This document shows positions 1 through 13,479 of a stretch of DNA of 64,000 nt, piece after piece. The notes below the pieces were generated by a model. It had not been told where the DNA came from, made no database searches, and saw only the letters and a program-made list of their open reading frames with translations. Positions within the stretch are counted from its first letter, which is position 1, and each line of letters begins with the position of its first letter. The translations under genes and the position numbers were made by a program. Location of the stretch: assembly GCA_028023455.1 (NCBI GenBank), contig JAQFVV010000185.1, positions 2,367,239 to 2,431,238 on the forward strand, in the 5' to 3' direction. This stretch comes from Epiperipatus broadwayi (lineage: Eukaryota > Onychophora > Udeonychophora > Euonychophora > Peripatidae).

Positions 1-1440
1 TTTTATTATGTTCATAATATTTTAAGTGTAGTTGAACATTTCTTTCTCTCATTCCAAACCTAATTAAATATAGCTAGTACACACACCCTGGATACAATGC
101 CATTTTTTGAGCTAATAGTGGATAAATACTGGGACTAACATCTAAGAATCTAGGGAGGTATTTAAACCTGACCTACAAATGTTTCTCGTTTTAGAGATTT
201 TCCCTAATCTGCAGTATGGCAGCTATGTTTTAAATAAATATCTATCATGACAAAGAATAGTAGCATTCAATACTCAGACATGTTTGATGGAAGTGGTGAT
301 CAGAAAATATCGCTGGATATCCAATCTGACTTCACTGAGTCTAAAGATAATCAATGTAACTATTTTTAATACCCACTAGCCCCAGAGTTTAAATTTTCAT
401 ATATTCTTATATAGAACGTTATAAATCTAAAAAAGGGAAGACAAATCTAAGTCCTGTTTCAATCAGGTGACAAACAGATTGATGAACAACTTATTATATA
501 TATATATATAGTAATTATAAAAGTTGTCTTTTATCGTTTTGTTTTTGTGTGTTTAGAATAACTGCAATCTTTTGTAACTAGTTTTTACGAATCATAAGTG
601 AAGAACTTTTTAATCATCAGTCTTATCAATATTCCGTGATGTTTTATTCTCTAGAATCTAAATAAAAAACAAATACATTCATTATTTACTAACTAATATA
701 AAAAAGATAATTATAAACAATTCCAAGTTTTTCCTATTGTAAGAATCAAGTCATGAGCATGATATGCAGATTCACTAACGACTATACTATAAAAATTTTA
801 TAGACACACACTGAGCATTATCTGGATTGCTTATTTAGATAGTAATCATTTTCAAAGTATAAAAAATAAAACATCACATAACATTTACAAGTCAGAGGTT
901 TAATAATTATTAATTTTGATATTATAATTTGAAAACACGGTATATATATGCACACACACACATATTATATGCATCCAATAGCTGCCATATTCTAAAGCTA
1001 AATCAAAGCGTTGCCGTAGTTATTGCTTAAGTTTCAAATTTATATGATGTTTAGCTTATAAAAAATATTCAGATTATTCCCTTTTTCCTTATCCTATTAG
1101 TAATTGGTTAGTGCCTTAACATTAGTTGTACTTTATTCGTTTTCGGGGAATATTTTGCACGATAATTTATTTAACTTTATTTCGGAATAAACATTTGCTT
1201 AGCCAACGTTCAAAATGTTAAGACAAACTTATAAAAATAATAAATGAATTTCTTATATTCATCATAAATATTCTTAAAAGTATGTTATGAAATTTATGAA
1301 ATTACATATATACATCAGAGTAACAATTAAGTAACAAAAAATATCTTTAAATAACAAGTAATAAATAAACTCATTTGATTACTGTATATCAATATGATTA
1401 CTTATCTTTCAAAGCAACCTTTATTACTAAAGATTACATA
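1..1440. other. AT-rich spacer, no gene seen
   Basis: No open frame of useful length and no recognisable protein motif on either strand. It holds a short TA run near 496-510 and a short CA run near 950-962. I see nothing else I can name. Confidence 0.6.
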
Positions 1441-1443
1441 GAA

Positions 1444-1690
1444 GTTTTTTGGGTCTACTTACCCGATGTGATTACAAAGCATTCAATGTACAAAAGAAAA
1501 CCAAAACAATTATAATCTTGTTTACAAAAGGACACACTCAAGACAACAATTACGTCCACAAAAGGGTTATTATAATCTTGCCCAATGTGTATCTGTTCGT
1601 GGGTCTACATGGCCCAGCTGGCAAGAAGTTATCCATAGCCCAATGATCCCACCCCTGGGGCTCTGAAGCGAAGACTCAAGCTTCAGCTGA
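1444..1690. other. GC-richer island, unrecognised repeat or exon relic
   Basis: This stretch is clearly richer in G and C than its surroundings, with phrases such as cccacccctggggctctg near 1650. The word attataatcttg occurs twice, about 60 bases apart, suggesting a degenerate internal duplication. One frame is open for 65 codons on +, but the protein has no recognised motif and low-complexity composition. It could be the relic of a SINE-like repeat. Function unknown. Confidence 0.3.
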
Positions 1691-2182
1691 ATACTTATTC
1701 AGAGACAAAAAGCATACTTAAAAAAATAAAATCACAAATGAATGAGCTCATATCTGAAAGTAAATTGTAAAACTTATTTAAAAGATAGATAGGAGAAGAT
1801 TATAAAATATATGTTTATCTAGAAATTAAAGAGTATATTGTAACTAAATAAAAGCATGTATATGTATATATGTAATATGGTTTATCAAAAATGCAGACCT
1901 ATGAACAGTACATTTATAGTATCTAAATAATATATATGTATATATAAAGAAATTCTATAACAATTGTTTTTAGTTATTTGGAACTGAAAACTCTTAAAAA
2001 TAATCGTTTCTTCAACCACAATTAGGGTTTTTATATTCAACTTGAACTAACATATGGTGAATCCAGAAGTTATGTTTTTTTGCATTAGAATACATTTTAC
2101 AATTATTTGAAATATCACTTTAATATTTGAAAATAGAATCATATTTATTAAATATAGATCTTCTACAATATATTTTGGTAGG

Positions 2183-2752
2183 TGTGAGTTTTCAAATAAA
2201 CCAAGATGGCGAAATGTACAATTTCAAGGGCCTCTAATCTACTGAAGATATGTTACTTGTTAAATTAAAACAAAATGAATAAATCGATTGTTAAATTTAG
2301 AAAAAAGAATAAATTCCGATAAATTTTACTAAGAAACGGAGACGCTCTTAACATTGTCTTTCTTTTGTTAAATTGTCATAATAATAAAAATGTAGGGCCT
2401 TCCTGTTACAGAATGTGATGCCGTGGAAAATTTCGAAAGATATGGAATCATGTACTCCCGAAAAGTGTGTGTTAGTGGGCCAATATGATTACATACCGCG
2501 GAGATGAATAAATAATAAATGTTGCATTTATATATTTAATAAGTTAATCCAAAAAAAGAAAATAAACTGTAAATATGATAATTAATTTTTCCACAATGAT
2601 TTCTTTTTTAAAAATAACAGTAATATAAAATAAAATGTAATTATTAAATATGACTTGTAGGCATTTTTTGTAAACATTTTTTTTGGAGCCCTCCGAATCT
2701 ATAGATTTATCAAAAATAGGAGCTGGCATCTTGGTTTATTTGAAAACTCACA
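2183..2752. mobile_element. 570-bp element with 26-bp perfect TIRs (MITE-like)
   Basis: Positions 2183-2208 and 2727-2752 are exact reverse complements over 26 bases (core caaataaaccaagatg). The dinucleotide TA lies just outside both ends (ggTAgg and atTAtc), which would fit a TA target-site duplication of the Tc1/mariner kind. That family assignment is inference. The interior has no transposase-like frame. Short phrases around 2400-2520 read as 20-30 codons on + but match nothing I know. It is best described as a non-autonomous DNA transposon; perfect TIRs in such decayed surroundings suggest fairly recent insertion or gene conversion. Confidence 0.65.
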
Positions 2753-2933
2753 ATTATCTATATGTTTGTTTACTTGAAAATCACTTGTAAAAAAATCAAC
2801 TTTTATCTTCAAAAGAAAAAGTGTCATACTTTTTTTTTAAAGTGAACCTTTTACAATCAATATTTGTTTTTATTTCAATTTTAAATGACAGCTAAAATAC
2901 TTATTTAATGTAAGCTACGTTTGATCTAAAGTT

Positions 2934-2935
<2 letters not shown>

Positions 2936-2972
<37 letters not shown>

Positions 2973-2973
2973 A
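2936..2973. repeat. (TA)n(TG)n microsatellite
   Basis: An alternating TA run passes directly into a TG run. A similar compound array occurs near 17739-17777. Confidence 0.9.
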
Positions 2974-5900
2974 AATAATTAATTTATTGATGTATATAAC
3001 TGTAATCTTATGAAAAGATAAGCTGAAAGTTGCTGAGGATTTTTTCATATTTCCAACTGATAATGAACTTTAGTTTTTGAACATTAATTAACAAATCAAA
3101 GTCTCTAACTCTTATAATCAATGTTCTTTTAAACTGTATTCTTTTGTCTAAATAATGAATCCATATTTTGTGCAACAATTTAGTAACAACAAATCACTAC
3201 AGGACCATTAATATTATATTCCAATAAATTTTGATGAAAGTCTGCTATTTGTACCAAAGCATATATCAAATCTTTCAAAAATAAAAAGTTGACTTTTTAA
3301 TAGTATTGCTGTAATAAAAGCTTTCCTTTTCTGAATTTGTTTTATTCTAAGATTGAGCATTAGTAGCATAATTGATGAAAAATTTTAACAACTTTAGCCT
3401 TTTATAGATACAATGACAAATTCCAATTGTGGATGATATATATGTTCATTAGTTAATATTTGGAAATAAAGATTTTGGAAAAAATAAGATGTTTATGCAT
3501 TTATTTATAATACTAAATTAGACTTTACAGCAAATCTGATACCATGCATTTTCTTCTATTAATTGATCTATCTTTTCAAGAAAAACTTGTATCCATTTAT
3601 CTGTTCAATCTTTCTTCTTCTGGGTGATAAGTTTTATTAAAGCAGCTATATTAATCTTCAATTTTGATAGCACCTTGGCCACTGATGCATTTGTTCTTTC
3701 AGATCTTAAAAAGTTTATATCAAGTAAAGTTTGCACATTATATGTACCTATATTTAGAAAAAAATAGATTTAATACCAAAACTGTCTCCTGTTTTACCAA
3801 CCCTATTAATATTATTGTTATTGTTATTATTTTACCATTATAATATTCACCAGATGTGACACCATAGCCGGACCATCATTTTAGACCACATTTTCTAAGC
3901 TCTTTCACTTTCATTGTAAGCAGATAGATTTCTAAACAGGTTCTAAAACTCCTGTCTCATTCAAATTTAGTTCCAAGGTAACTTATTGTTAAATGTACTG
4001 TCTCAATCAAGATCACAACTAAGAATGTCACGCTACTAAACCTGTCGTCTTTATTTCTTTCTTAATTTTCAAAGGCTTGAGCAAAAAAGAATAAAAGGAA
4101 GAAAAAAAATTGGAATCAGAAATTTTGTGTGTAATTAAAGAATTTATATATTACTGCACAAACACACGTCCCATTTTCACTCTTAATGTAAAGAGATACC
4201 TGATAGCATGGGATGAGTATAATGACTGAATACTACAATAACCCAATTGGCTGAAAAAGAAAAAGATAGCTAATACTGTTTGTATCACAAACTCTACCTA
4301 GCCTTTGACGAATAAACATCCTATTCTTCAAGACAGCAGGAGGTCTTCGTAACGCATTGTTTGTTTTTCACAGTTGGCTTTTATTTCTAGAGATCATTCC
4401 ACTATTTGTCATCTTAATGGCTATCAGAAATGTGAGCACAGCATCAGTCTTTCTTATAAGAAATATTTCAAAGACATTATATAGAAATACAATGATAATT
4501 ATTTTCATTGGAGAGACGTAGCAGAAAATAAAATATTTTGATAGCTAAAAATTATACACGGTGGTGAAGTATTTCAGAAAACAACAGTTTTCTGCTAAAA
4601 AAGTTAAAGGACAACATTGAAAATATCCAGTAAATAGAAAAATAAACCATTCTTTTCAATATATGGATGTCTTTGTGATTCATAGATTGATTTGTTTAAT
4701 CACAAATTTCTAGTGCAGTTTTTATTCTCTTTACTTTTTCTTTTTTTTTTTTTTATTGGGGCGGGAGAGGGGAAAGTTAAAATTGTCATAATTTATTACA
4801 AGTGTCTGTTTATTGTGATTACTATTATTATTTTTATTATATAGTTGTTATTTAAAGGTAAGTTTAAAATGTATAATTTAAATATTTTTTAATTCTAAGC
4901 ACACCGACCGTGAACTTTTATAGGTTCGCTTTAAGTCCACTCATCTTATATATATATATTTAAACCATAATTTCGCTAAAATTACCGCATTTATTGTTTT
5001 GCTTTCAACCTGTTTAATAATTATTATCTATTTGTAAACAATTCTGAATCAGATATAATGATTTGTTTGTTTTTTTTTTAAAATATTTATATTATTACTA
5101 ACTAATTAATAAAATTGTTAATCATTATTTACAATACAAAACATTTATTTATAGTTTAAATTATAGTCTTCATCCATTTTACTCTTATACAAATATTTTT
5201 CAGAGTTTTTTTTTTTTTTTCGTTATACATTATTAGAATTTGAAATTCTATAGATGTCAACTAATAAGATTATTAGTTATGCTATAAAATAATGATTCTT
5301 TGTTTTAAAATTCACACACTTTATTACTATAATATACGATTACTTAATTTGTAATTTAATACATTGTACAGGCTTACACACACCTGCACATATAATGTAA
5401 TATATAAGGGATTCAAACTTAGACATTCACACGACCCTCATCTCTCCATGCTATCTCATACTGCTGACCCACCTGATAACACGTGTTGAAAAGACAAATA
5501 ATTACCATTATACGTATTTCATGCTAAACCAGCAATTATCAATTGGTCCAGATTACGATCTCCACACATATATGCAATCAGTGCTCAGCTTTATATTAAG
5601 ATAGCCAATCTTCATACTTTAAATGGGTTTCAAACTACTCCAAACCACAACTCTTCAGCCATCCATTTCGTTGAAAATCTGATGAACCGATACAATCACA
5701 TGACACTTCATTATCTCGAGTTCATCTTTATAATAAATTCAGTACATTTATTAGCATTTATATGTGATCAGCATCAGTTAGTATTATATCTTTTTTGTAT
5801 TTTGTTATAAATGAGGCAATAATATATCTCCAGAGTATAGACGCAAATTTATATTTATATGTTGATTATTTATTTTATTTATTTCTGTTACAATATATTA

Positions 5901-6969
5901 TTTTGTTGCTAAAAATAGGTACATGTAATTTCACAATGACTTGTTTAAAAATTATGGTTAATATTAAATTTGGTGATTAGATATGTTATAATTTATATAA
6001 CACACTAAATACTTGCCATTATTATAAGTATTGTAAAACATTATAACAAAGCAAGTAATTTAGTATTTAATTTAGTAAAACTAATATGTTTTTAATAGAC
6101 TATTCTACAAATAATTATCAAACAACAAAAAATTATAGCGTTTCAATAACATTTAAAAAGAGCATTATTTATTTAAATATCATTGTAGTTCTGATTCATT
6201 ATGTGCTCTTTATGTGCCTTAAAATATTTTTTTTATCATGTTTTTCTTTGAATATTTCAATAATATGCTGTATTGAATCAATGACAACGTGTTTGTTTTT
6301 CATGATTATAATATATTTATATATATGTAAAAATATTTTTATACACACATATAACAATCTTATTTACTAAAAAAGTTAATAATATGTGCTTTATTTTTAT
6401 TTAATTTTGAGAATAAAATAAAATGTTATGAGCTTTTATCTAATCCAAGAGTTTGATAATGTTCTCTCTAATAGTTTGAGAAAGATATTTTCTATTAACT
6501 GATAGAAAACTTTCTGATTTTTCTTTGAGGTCTAAACGAAACTGAGATCAAATTTTAGTGCCTATTCATATATTGCAGCAATTATTACTATGTGATTATT
6601 TACTAGCCTTTTGAATGATAGTTTTAAAAAAATTACTCTGTATCGATTGTAGAAATGTTGCTCTAACCTATGAAACCAGTATCATAACAGGCATGTGTAG
6701 AATTTAAATGGCACTATAAATTATGACAAAAATAAATATTTCTCATATATTTGATGATGTAAAGTCTTAGCCATAAGTTTGACAGTGTTAATAAGTATAT
6801 CAGATTTATAAACTTAAGTTGTCATTTCTTACCTAAAACTATAAATCATCTTCCAGCAGAAGATTATTCAACAATACATTGTTGCATTTTGCTATGTGTT
6901 TCAAAAGATGATAAATCAATTGATTTAAGTATATATTTCATCATTAAAGATGCAAATATTAAAAAAAAA
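2974..6969. other. AT-rich spacer with possible coding relic
   Basis: Mostly featureless AT-rich DNA with homopolymer T runs (4740-4755, 5206-5220). On the minus strand, 3536-3700 reads almost open (one stop) with a charged, helical composition, so it may be a fragment of a decayed element ORF. I could not recognise a family. Small open frames at 5795-5980 and 6086-6370 are isoleucine/phenylalanine-rich and look like chance. Confidence 0.45.
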
Positions 6970-9365
6970 TAATAAAATGGGATTTATTACAAATAAAAAA
7001 ATCGAAAAATAACATTATGAATATTAATGGGACATATCTGATAGAATGGCAATATTAACTATTCATTTTAATGGAAAATGTCAAATGCAGATAATTCAAA
7101 TTTATACACAAATAGTTTTTCATTCTAATGAAGAAGTAGAAAAAAAATTATTTAGTTATACTAAATGTTTTGAGCAAAACAAAGAAAAAATTGTGATGAC
7201 AGATTTTAATACTAAAATATTGGAAATGGAAATGAGTATAGAAATATTCTATTAGATATTCACAAATATTGATATTTTGACTAAGAAATAATACATATTT
7301 TAAGGTTGTAATATAATTAACAGATTTACTACAGAAAGTGATAAATAATGTAATTTAACATACTAATTAATGCAAAACTAGAAAGACAACATCTATTTAA
7401 AAAAAACACTATTAACAATTGATATTTCAACTTTCAGATATTCCTTGATTAATTTAAGATGTTACTTTCAAATCATTTAAAATATTAACAGATTTTATGA
7501 TGGTCAGACTTAAAAAAATAAATAATAAGATAGATTATTCACAGATAGCTGGTAAAAAATAGTGACTCATTTGCATAAAATTTGCATATCGTATTTATTT
7601 ATATAATGATTTCAAAGAAAGAATCATAACTGGCTATGAATATGAGAAGTACATCTTCTTGAAAGCACTCGGCCATTTAATTTAGTTTTCTATTTGTTGT
7701 TACAGCTTTACGTTGGAAGTAATAGCACGATTTAATATTATCATATTGAAGACAAACTTAAAGTATAAATCTACAGATTATTACTCAATATTTAATTAGT
7801 AAATTTTCAACTGAAATATGAAGTAATATAAAAATATTTGGTTAAAATGGTACATGAAAGAGTAATATACATATAATAAATTATAATGGTAAATTGTCAA
7901 TGAAAATAATAAAAAAAAAATAAAAGCCTTGAAAGTATAAATATTTTGATATTGTAAGAAAAGTCATGAAATGTTAAAAAAAATTCTACAAAGAGATATA
8001 TAGTAATTAAAACAAAAGAAAGAAAAATGAATATCCCTTATAATTACTTTTTTTTTTGAAATTCCAATATTTAAAATGAGAAGATGAGATATATAATAAA
8101 ATTTATGAAGAAAAAAAAGATTTCAGACAAATGATGAAATTATAAATGACATTTTAAAGAAAGCTGATGGTGAAATACAAAAAGTGTTAATAAAGATATT
8201 TACCAAAGTCTAAATGATAAAAGTGTAACAAATTGTTAGAAGTTGCAGTAGTTATATTAAGATTAAAAAAAAGATATTCGAATTTATAGACTTATTCTTT
8301 CAAAGTTTTATACAAGATCTTTACTAAAGATTATTACAGTTTACTTCTAGAAAACAGTGGAGTCAAACTAATCAAAATGACAAACTGTATTTAAAAGTTG
8401 TTTTAGCATAGTATATCAAACACAAATATTAAAATAAGTTATTTTTAATAAGTATAAATTGTCTTTATGCTTTGGATTTTTAGGTTATGAAAGGGCATTT
8501 TATTCTATAAGCATTTCCATGCAGAAATTACAGGTTAACATGTAGATGATTTGACAATTTTTGAATAGTACTTATCAAAACTCAAAGTGATTAGATTATT
8601 TAAGAAAATGAAGAAAATCAATATTGGCAAGCCATACTAAAGAAAGATAATTATCTTTCTAATTATCTTTCTAAAGAAAGATTTTACATCTCCAAAAGTT
8701 TTCATTGAAGCTTTACAATAAGACCTTTGTTGATTAAAATTGAAAGTTAAGAGAATTATACAAATGGATCTTATTTATGTCATACAGAATTTGCAGATGA
8801 AATGATTGTTGTTGTTGTTTTTTTTTACAGATATGTCTTTAGGAAATATTAGAAGAGCTATTTAATAAAAGCAAGAAAGTAGGATTAAAGATAAATTATT
8901 AAAAAACCTAAAGTATTAATTGTTTTTCACAAAATAGTAAATAAAAATTGTTTTCAAATTATTAATACAGATGGAAACAGATCAAATTAATCATAACTCT
9001 GTTTACATAAATTTATTTTGATGCAAGTAACAATATTCAAAGTAAAATGTTTTTGTGTTTGTAAAGAAACATATTCAATCAGTTTTTACATTTAAATCTG
9101 AAACATAAGAATAATACAAAGACTTTGCATCACACAATATAGTATAGAAAGATGCATATTATTAGTAACAAAAGGTGATCAAAAATGAAATAGATGTTAG
9201 AGAACAAACTGATATTATGGACATTATTAAAAGAAAAAAAATATTGAATTGTATCTGAATTGTACATGTTTCTAGATGAAATAATAATAGGTAAATAAAT
9301 GGAGCCATAAACTGGATTCTAAAAATTATAAAATACCTACAAATAGACATAAAACTGCTTATTAG
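6970..9365 (+). pseudogene. Decayed RTE-type LINE (endonuclease + reverse transcriptase)
   Basis: A non-LTR retrotransposon protein that would have nicked DNA (APE-type endonuclease) and copied its own RNA. The reading is broken by many stops and frameshifts, but conserved blocks appear in the right order on one strand. Endonuclease: SDRMAILTIHFNGKC (from about 7037), then the GDFN-like block VMTDFNTKI near 7195, with Gly replaced by Thr. Reverse transcriptase: LCFGFLGYERAFYSI near 8463, matching the usual F-DYEKAFDS block with the Asp of the first catalytic motif changed; then TEFADEMI near 8787, an altered FADD box, and KSKKVGLKIN near 8870. C-terminal domain: REQTDIMDIIKRK near 9197, typical of RTE-like proteins also annotated as craniofacial development protein 2-like. 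Spacing is consistent with one full-length ORF missing the start of the endonuclease. It is dead. The 3' end lies near 9365, without a clear tail or target duplication. Confidence 0.8.
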
Positions 9366-11900
9366 AGTAATGTGAAGAAGAAAAAGTTTATATCAGTAAA
9401 ACTGAATTAAGCTTAAAAAGACCTTCTCTTAAAATTAAACTGATAATCTTTGCAAATAATGATAATTTTATTTTTTTAGTTAAATAATCCCCATCTGATT
9501 CTTTAAATTCTACACATTGTTGCTTTGTATTCACTGATATACTTTACACAGATTTAATCAGAAGACCATCATTTTATAATTAAAACAATTGAAGCATAAA
9601 TTTAGAATGTATTTTTTTTTGTTTTGATTTTGAGAATACTTGGATTTCTTTTTGAATAACATAAATAAACTTCAATTACCTCTTTTATAAACATAAGCCC
9701 TTTTATGTTCTAATCAATATACTGCGCATAAAGAAATAAAAAAAAATTGAATGATACTAAAGTCATGAAAATGTTTTTAAAAATTGTAGCATTATTCTAT
9801 ATCTATTTTAATTTATTAAATAATTAAAATTTATAAAAATGTGATTACCAGAATTTTTTGTTAATTAGAAAACTAATTAATTATGATTATGTTTACTAAT
9901 AGAATGTGTATGTCATTTTAAATTAGAATAATTTATCCATATAGAAAAAAAAATTATCTGGCTCATAATTTGTCCAATGAGACATGATGGAGATGGGGGG
10001 TGTTCTGATTTTGAAATAAAAAAAACCCATTTGAAAATGTGTAAAAATGGAAATTATGCGAAAAGATTTTAATTTACATATTATAAAGAATGTGGAAATT
10101 ATAATATCCAATATATGGTGGAACAAAAACATGTAATAAAATCATTCGACAATTATTTATTTAGCATCAAGCAATAATATTGATAAAACTATTTTTCAAC
10201 ATTTTAGTCTTTTAAATTTCTCTCTCTAAACGTAAAAATTACAATAGTAAATAATACATTTTATTACGAAAAAGCAACAAAAAACTAATTATTAATATAA
10301 TCTTAAATTATTGCTTTTTTCTTGTTTTTATAAATTTTATATACTTTCATTGTGTTTGCACACAATTATAAATATATATTATAATAATAGGTGGTAATCA
10401 TAGGTAGTAGAAAATTAAACCAAGTATTATAAAGAGTAACTAAATCATACGGGGGGGGGGTTGTCAAATCGATTTACTGGTCCTTACCAAATCACCATTT
10501 TGTGTAACTAAATATAATAAAATATATGATAATGATATATCACTTAAAGATTTTTAATTCTAAAAGGTATTATATTTGGGCCTATTAATTTTCTTAAATA
10601 TAAGTATTTGTAGTTAAGCTAACATACCATATCCCTAGTGGTCAGCCCAAAAAGTAATGTGATAATGATAATTTGCATTTTAAATTGATGTTTAACTCAT
10701 TAGAGTATTAACAATAACTTTAATTATAAAAACATGACAATAATACAATAAGATTATTTTACTATATACACAACCTTAATATAAAATCATTATTTCCCAT
10801 GGCTATTAAATTTATTATAATGTAACTCATGGTATTCATTCACTGAAAGCTTAAAGATAATGTTCATTATGCGCATGTATTAAATTGCTACTACATATAT
10901 AGAATGGAATGAATAATAAAGAAGTAAAAATATTTTAAATTAACAAAACAAAATACTTAAAAAATATTAAATTAAAATATTAATACAAATATAAATAAGC
11001 ATTTCCAGGATAATGGACATAATTAACATAATAATGAATAAAACCCAATTGGCATATGTAAACACCTAAATCAGGTTATAAATAATATTAGAAATAAAAA
11101 TTAAAAAAATAACATTAAATTTCTTATTTAACTCCAACACTATTGTTGACATATCATGATCTAAATATATGTAAAATAATTGTGTCACATCTCATCCAAC
11201 AATATACCAAATTAGGTGTGTATAAATAAAACATTGTTTTCTGAGCAGGGGCAAAATTTAAAGAAAATAATGTGCTGGTGAGATCATGAATAGTAAAACT
11301 TCCTTCTCATGTTACTCATCAAATTGTCAATTAAGATTCTTATATAAAACCAATGCAAATGTTGAAATACAAAATAAATAATATTTTAAAGATTATATAT
11401 ACTGAAGCAGTTGGATCTAAGTTCGATCCTAGCTTCATGATATCTCACCTGCAGCCCACTTCAAACCCTAGTACTAACCATGAATTTCCTATGCAATTGA
11501 GCTTTATATGTTCAATACATGCTAGTTTCATTAAAAAAATAGTATTATATAAATGTGTGTTAAAACTAACTAGTTTGACGTTTAAACTAATCAATGTTAT
11601 TAATAAATTCATGATAAAATTATTCATGAATTTATATATATTATAACTGTGTGGATTGTGCATATATATATTTATAAATATTTAAATATATATATTCGTT
11701 ATAAAGTTTCATTGCGTCGGAATGTTTTATTTTACTTTTAAACACTTTGTTCAAATTTTAGTGATTAAAAGCTACATTCTTTCAATAAGCTTTCAGATTG
11801 TCCTTTTCCAAAGACAATTGGGAAAGTTTTATTAATTAGCAAAGAGATAATAATTTAAAATGTCAGGACGGTTCCTAATTAAAATCGTTTTTTAGATTTA
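9366..11900. other. AT-rich spacer
   Basis: No gene recognised. It contains a 10-base G run at 10451-10460, unusual in this background, and several short isoleucine/phenylalanine-rich open frames that look like chance. Two frames at 11353-11663 overlap on opposite strands and neither has a recognisable motif. Confidence 0.5.
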
Positions 11901-11902
11901 TA

Positions 11903-11930
11903 AATTCATTTTCTAATTAGAAAATGAATT
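11903..11930. repeat. 28-bp perfect palindrome
   Basis: The sequence reads identically on both strands with no spacer (centre ttctaattagaa). It could form a small cruciform or be a binding site; nothing nearby indicates a use. Confidence 0.85.
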
Positions 11931-12159
11931 CAAAGTTAATGAGTTTGAAAGCCTTATCAAAGGAATGTATCTAAAATCAATTAATAAAATTTTGTAATTC
12001 TGATAATGCAAGAAGCTCTAGCCTAAAGGCATCTAAATTTGGAATAAGACAGGAAACTAAAGGACAGTATAAATAGCCTGGAAAAGTTTGAAGAAGGGAG
12101 AACCCATATTTGTTTTAAAGAAGTACTATTAGAATCTACGTGCATCTTTAAATTATAAA

Positions 12160-12430
12160 TCTATATAGTGTCTCCATCAAGGTGAGGGGCTAAATTGAGG
12201 AGTCTGACTGCTGGACCCGAAGTCCCCAGAAGATCTTCAATGAAGCTGCTAAACCAAACGTCTTCCACGCTAGTTGTGCTGCCCAAAATCTGAAAGAATC
12301 AATCAACATGTCATTTAAATAATTTACAAAAGCATACCTACATTTCAACCTAATCAGACTCTGCCATGTGTAACCTAAGGAACCAACTATGAAGGAATGG
12401 CAATATCTTTCTTGAAACAACTGCAACTTT
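12160..12430 (-). pseudogene. Unrecognised coding-like fragment in GC-richer island
   Basis: On the minus strand, from about 12310 to 12165, one frame runs open with balanced amino-acid use (TTSVEDVWFSSF, then IEDLLGTSGPAVRLLNLAPH), unlike the low-complexity chance frames elsewhere. It is preceded by ttgattctttcag, a good splice-acceptor-like sequence. A different minus frame is open for 78 codons over 12190-12426. The local G+C rise is marked. This may be an isolated exon, or a fragment of a retroelement linker region, which often has a TTSVEDVW-like stretch. I cannot name a family. Confidence 0.3.
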
Positions 12431-12660
12431 CTGGCCAGTTTCCAAACTTTAATTTACACTACCTTTAAATTAAGAGCTCTTCCCATTTCTTAATGTATTA
12501 ATCTGTATAAATAATTCTCCTTTGTCTATCTCTAGTCTTTAAAATTAATACTTTGTTAAATTTCTCTTTCTCACGATGGTGGTTTGTTTCACTAACTGTA
12601 TTATATATATTTATTGAGTAATTACTAACGTCATGTATTTTTGATTATATGCCAGTAATA

Positions 12661-12786
12661 CTTCAACTCGACAATAATTTCTTTTGTTACATGTATCTCA
12701 TGAAAATAATCTAATATTAAGTTTGATAGTAATTTTTGCCCATTTGGAACTAATTTAAGATGGTTCTATTAATTGTCGAGTTGAAG
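12661..12786. repeat. 126-bp segment with 15-bp perfect inverted ends
   Basis: 12661-12675 (cttcaactcgacaat) and 12772-12786 are exact reverse complements. The size suits a tiny MITE or a stem-loop relic. No target duplication is evident. Confidence 0.6.
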
Positions 12787-13089
12787 GATTTTTACAATTT
12801 TTGCTATTTTTATTAGGGGTTAATAATAAATTATTAGCTCAGTTTTTTTATCTATGCCCCCGGCTACTCTATATAGTTTATACATATTCATAATGTTAAA
12901 ATGTTTTGCAAAAGGTCGATAAAGGAAATTAATGTCAATATATTCTAAATCTAATTTTATACTTTCTATTAAATTCAGGGAGGGCATGATATTTACGGCA
13001 TAATTAATATAATTCTATAATTGCGTAAAATAATTTTAGTTAAAAGCTCGTTTGACTTTAATTCCATGATCAGGTCATCACATAGAACA

Positions 13090-13430
13090 TTCTTTATATA
13101 AATGAGTTTTATTCATTAACCATGATGATTACCAAGTCATCATTTTTCTGAACATTACTGGCATGAGCCATCTCCTGCTTCATAGGCTTGTCATTGGTGA
13201 TACTATTCTTACTTTAACTACTGAGGAAGAAACCTCTTCCGCCACTTCCTCATTTTTATTATATTGGAACACCAAAGGTTTGCAGCTATGACCCGACCTG
13301 GCTTTCCCTGTGTTTCATGTTTCCTTAATAGGGCATAAAGACTTGTAAAACACAAGCCGCCCTTCTATTTAAAACACCGACAAGCCATTATTTCTCATAT
13401 TTGTTTTTATAGCTCATAAGACATCAGTAC
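13090..13430. other. GC-richer island, possible coding relic on minus
   Basis: G+C is well above the surroundings. On the minus strand more than one frame is open over 40-60 codons with plausible composition, with stops that break any longer reading. I recognise no domain. It could be an old gene fragment or a repeat. Confidence 0.25.
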
Positions 13431-13479
13431 TGTTTACTTCTCAGCTCAAATAAAGCCCCATTCTCATGCTCGTAAATTG

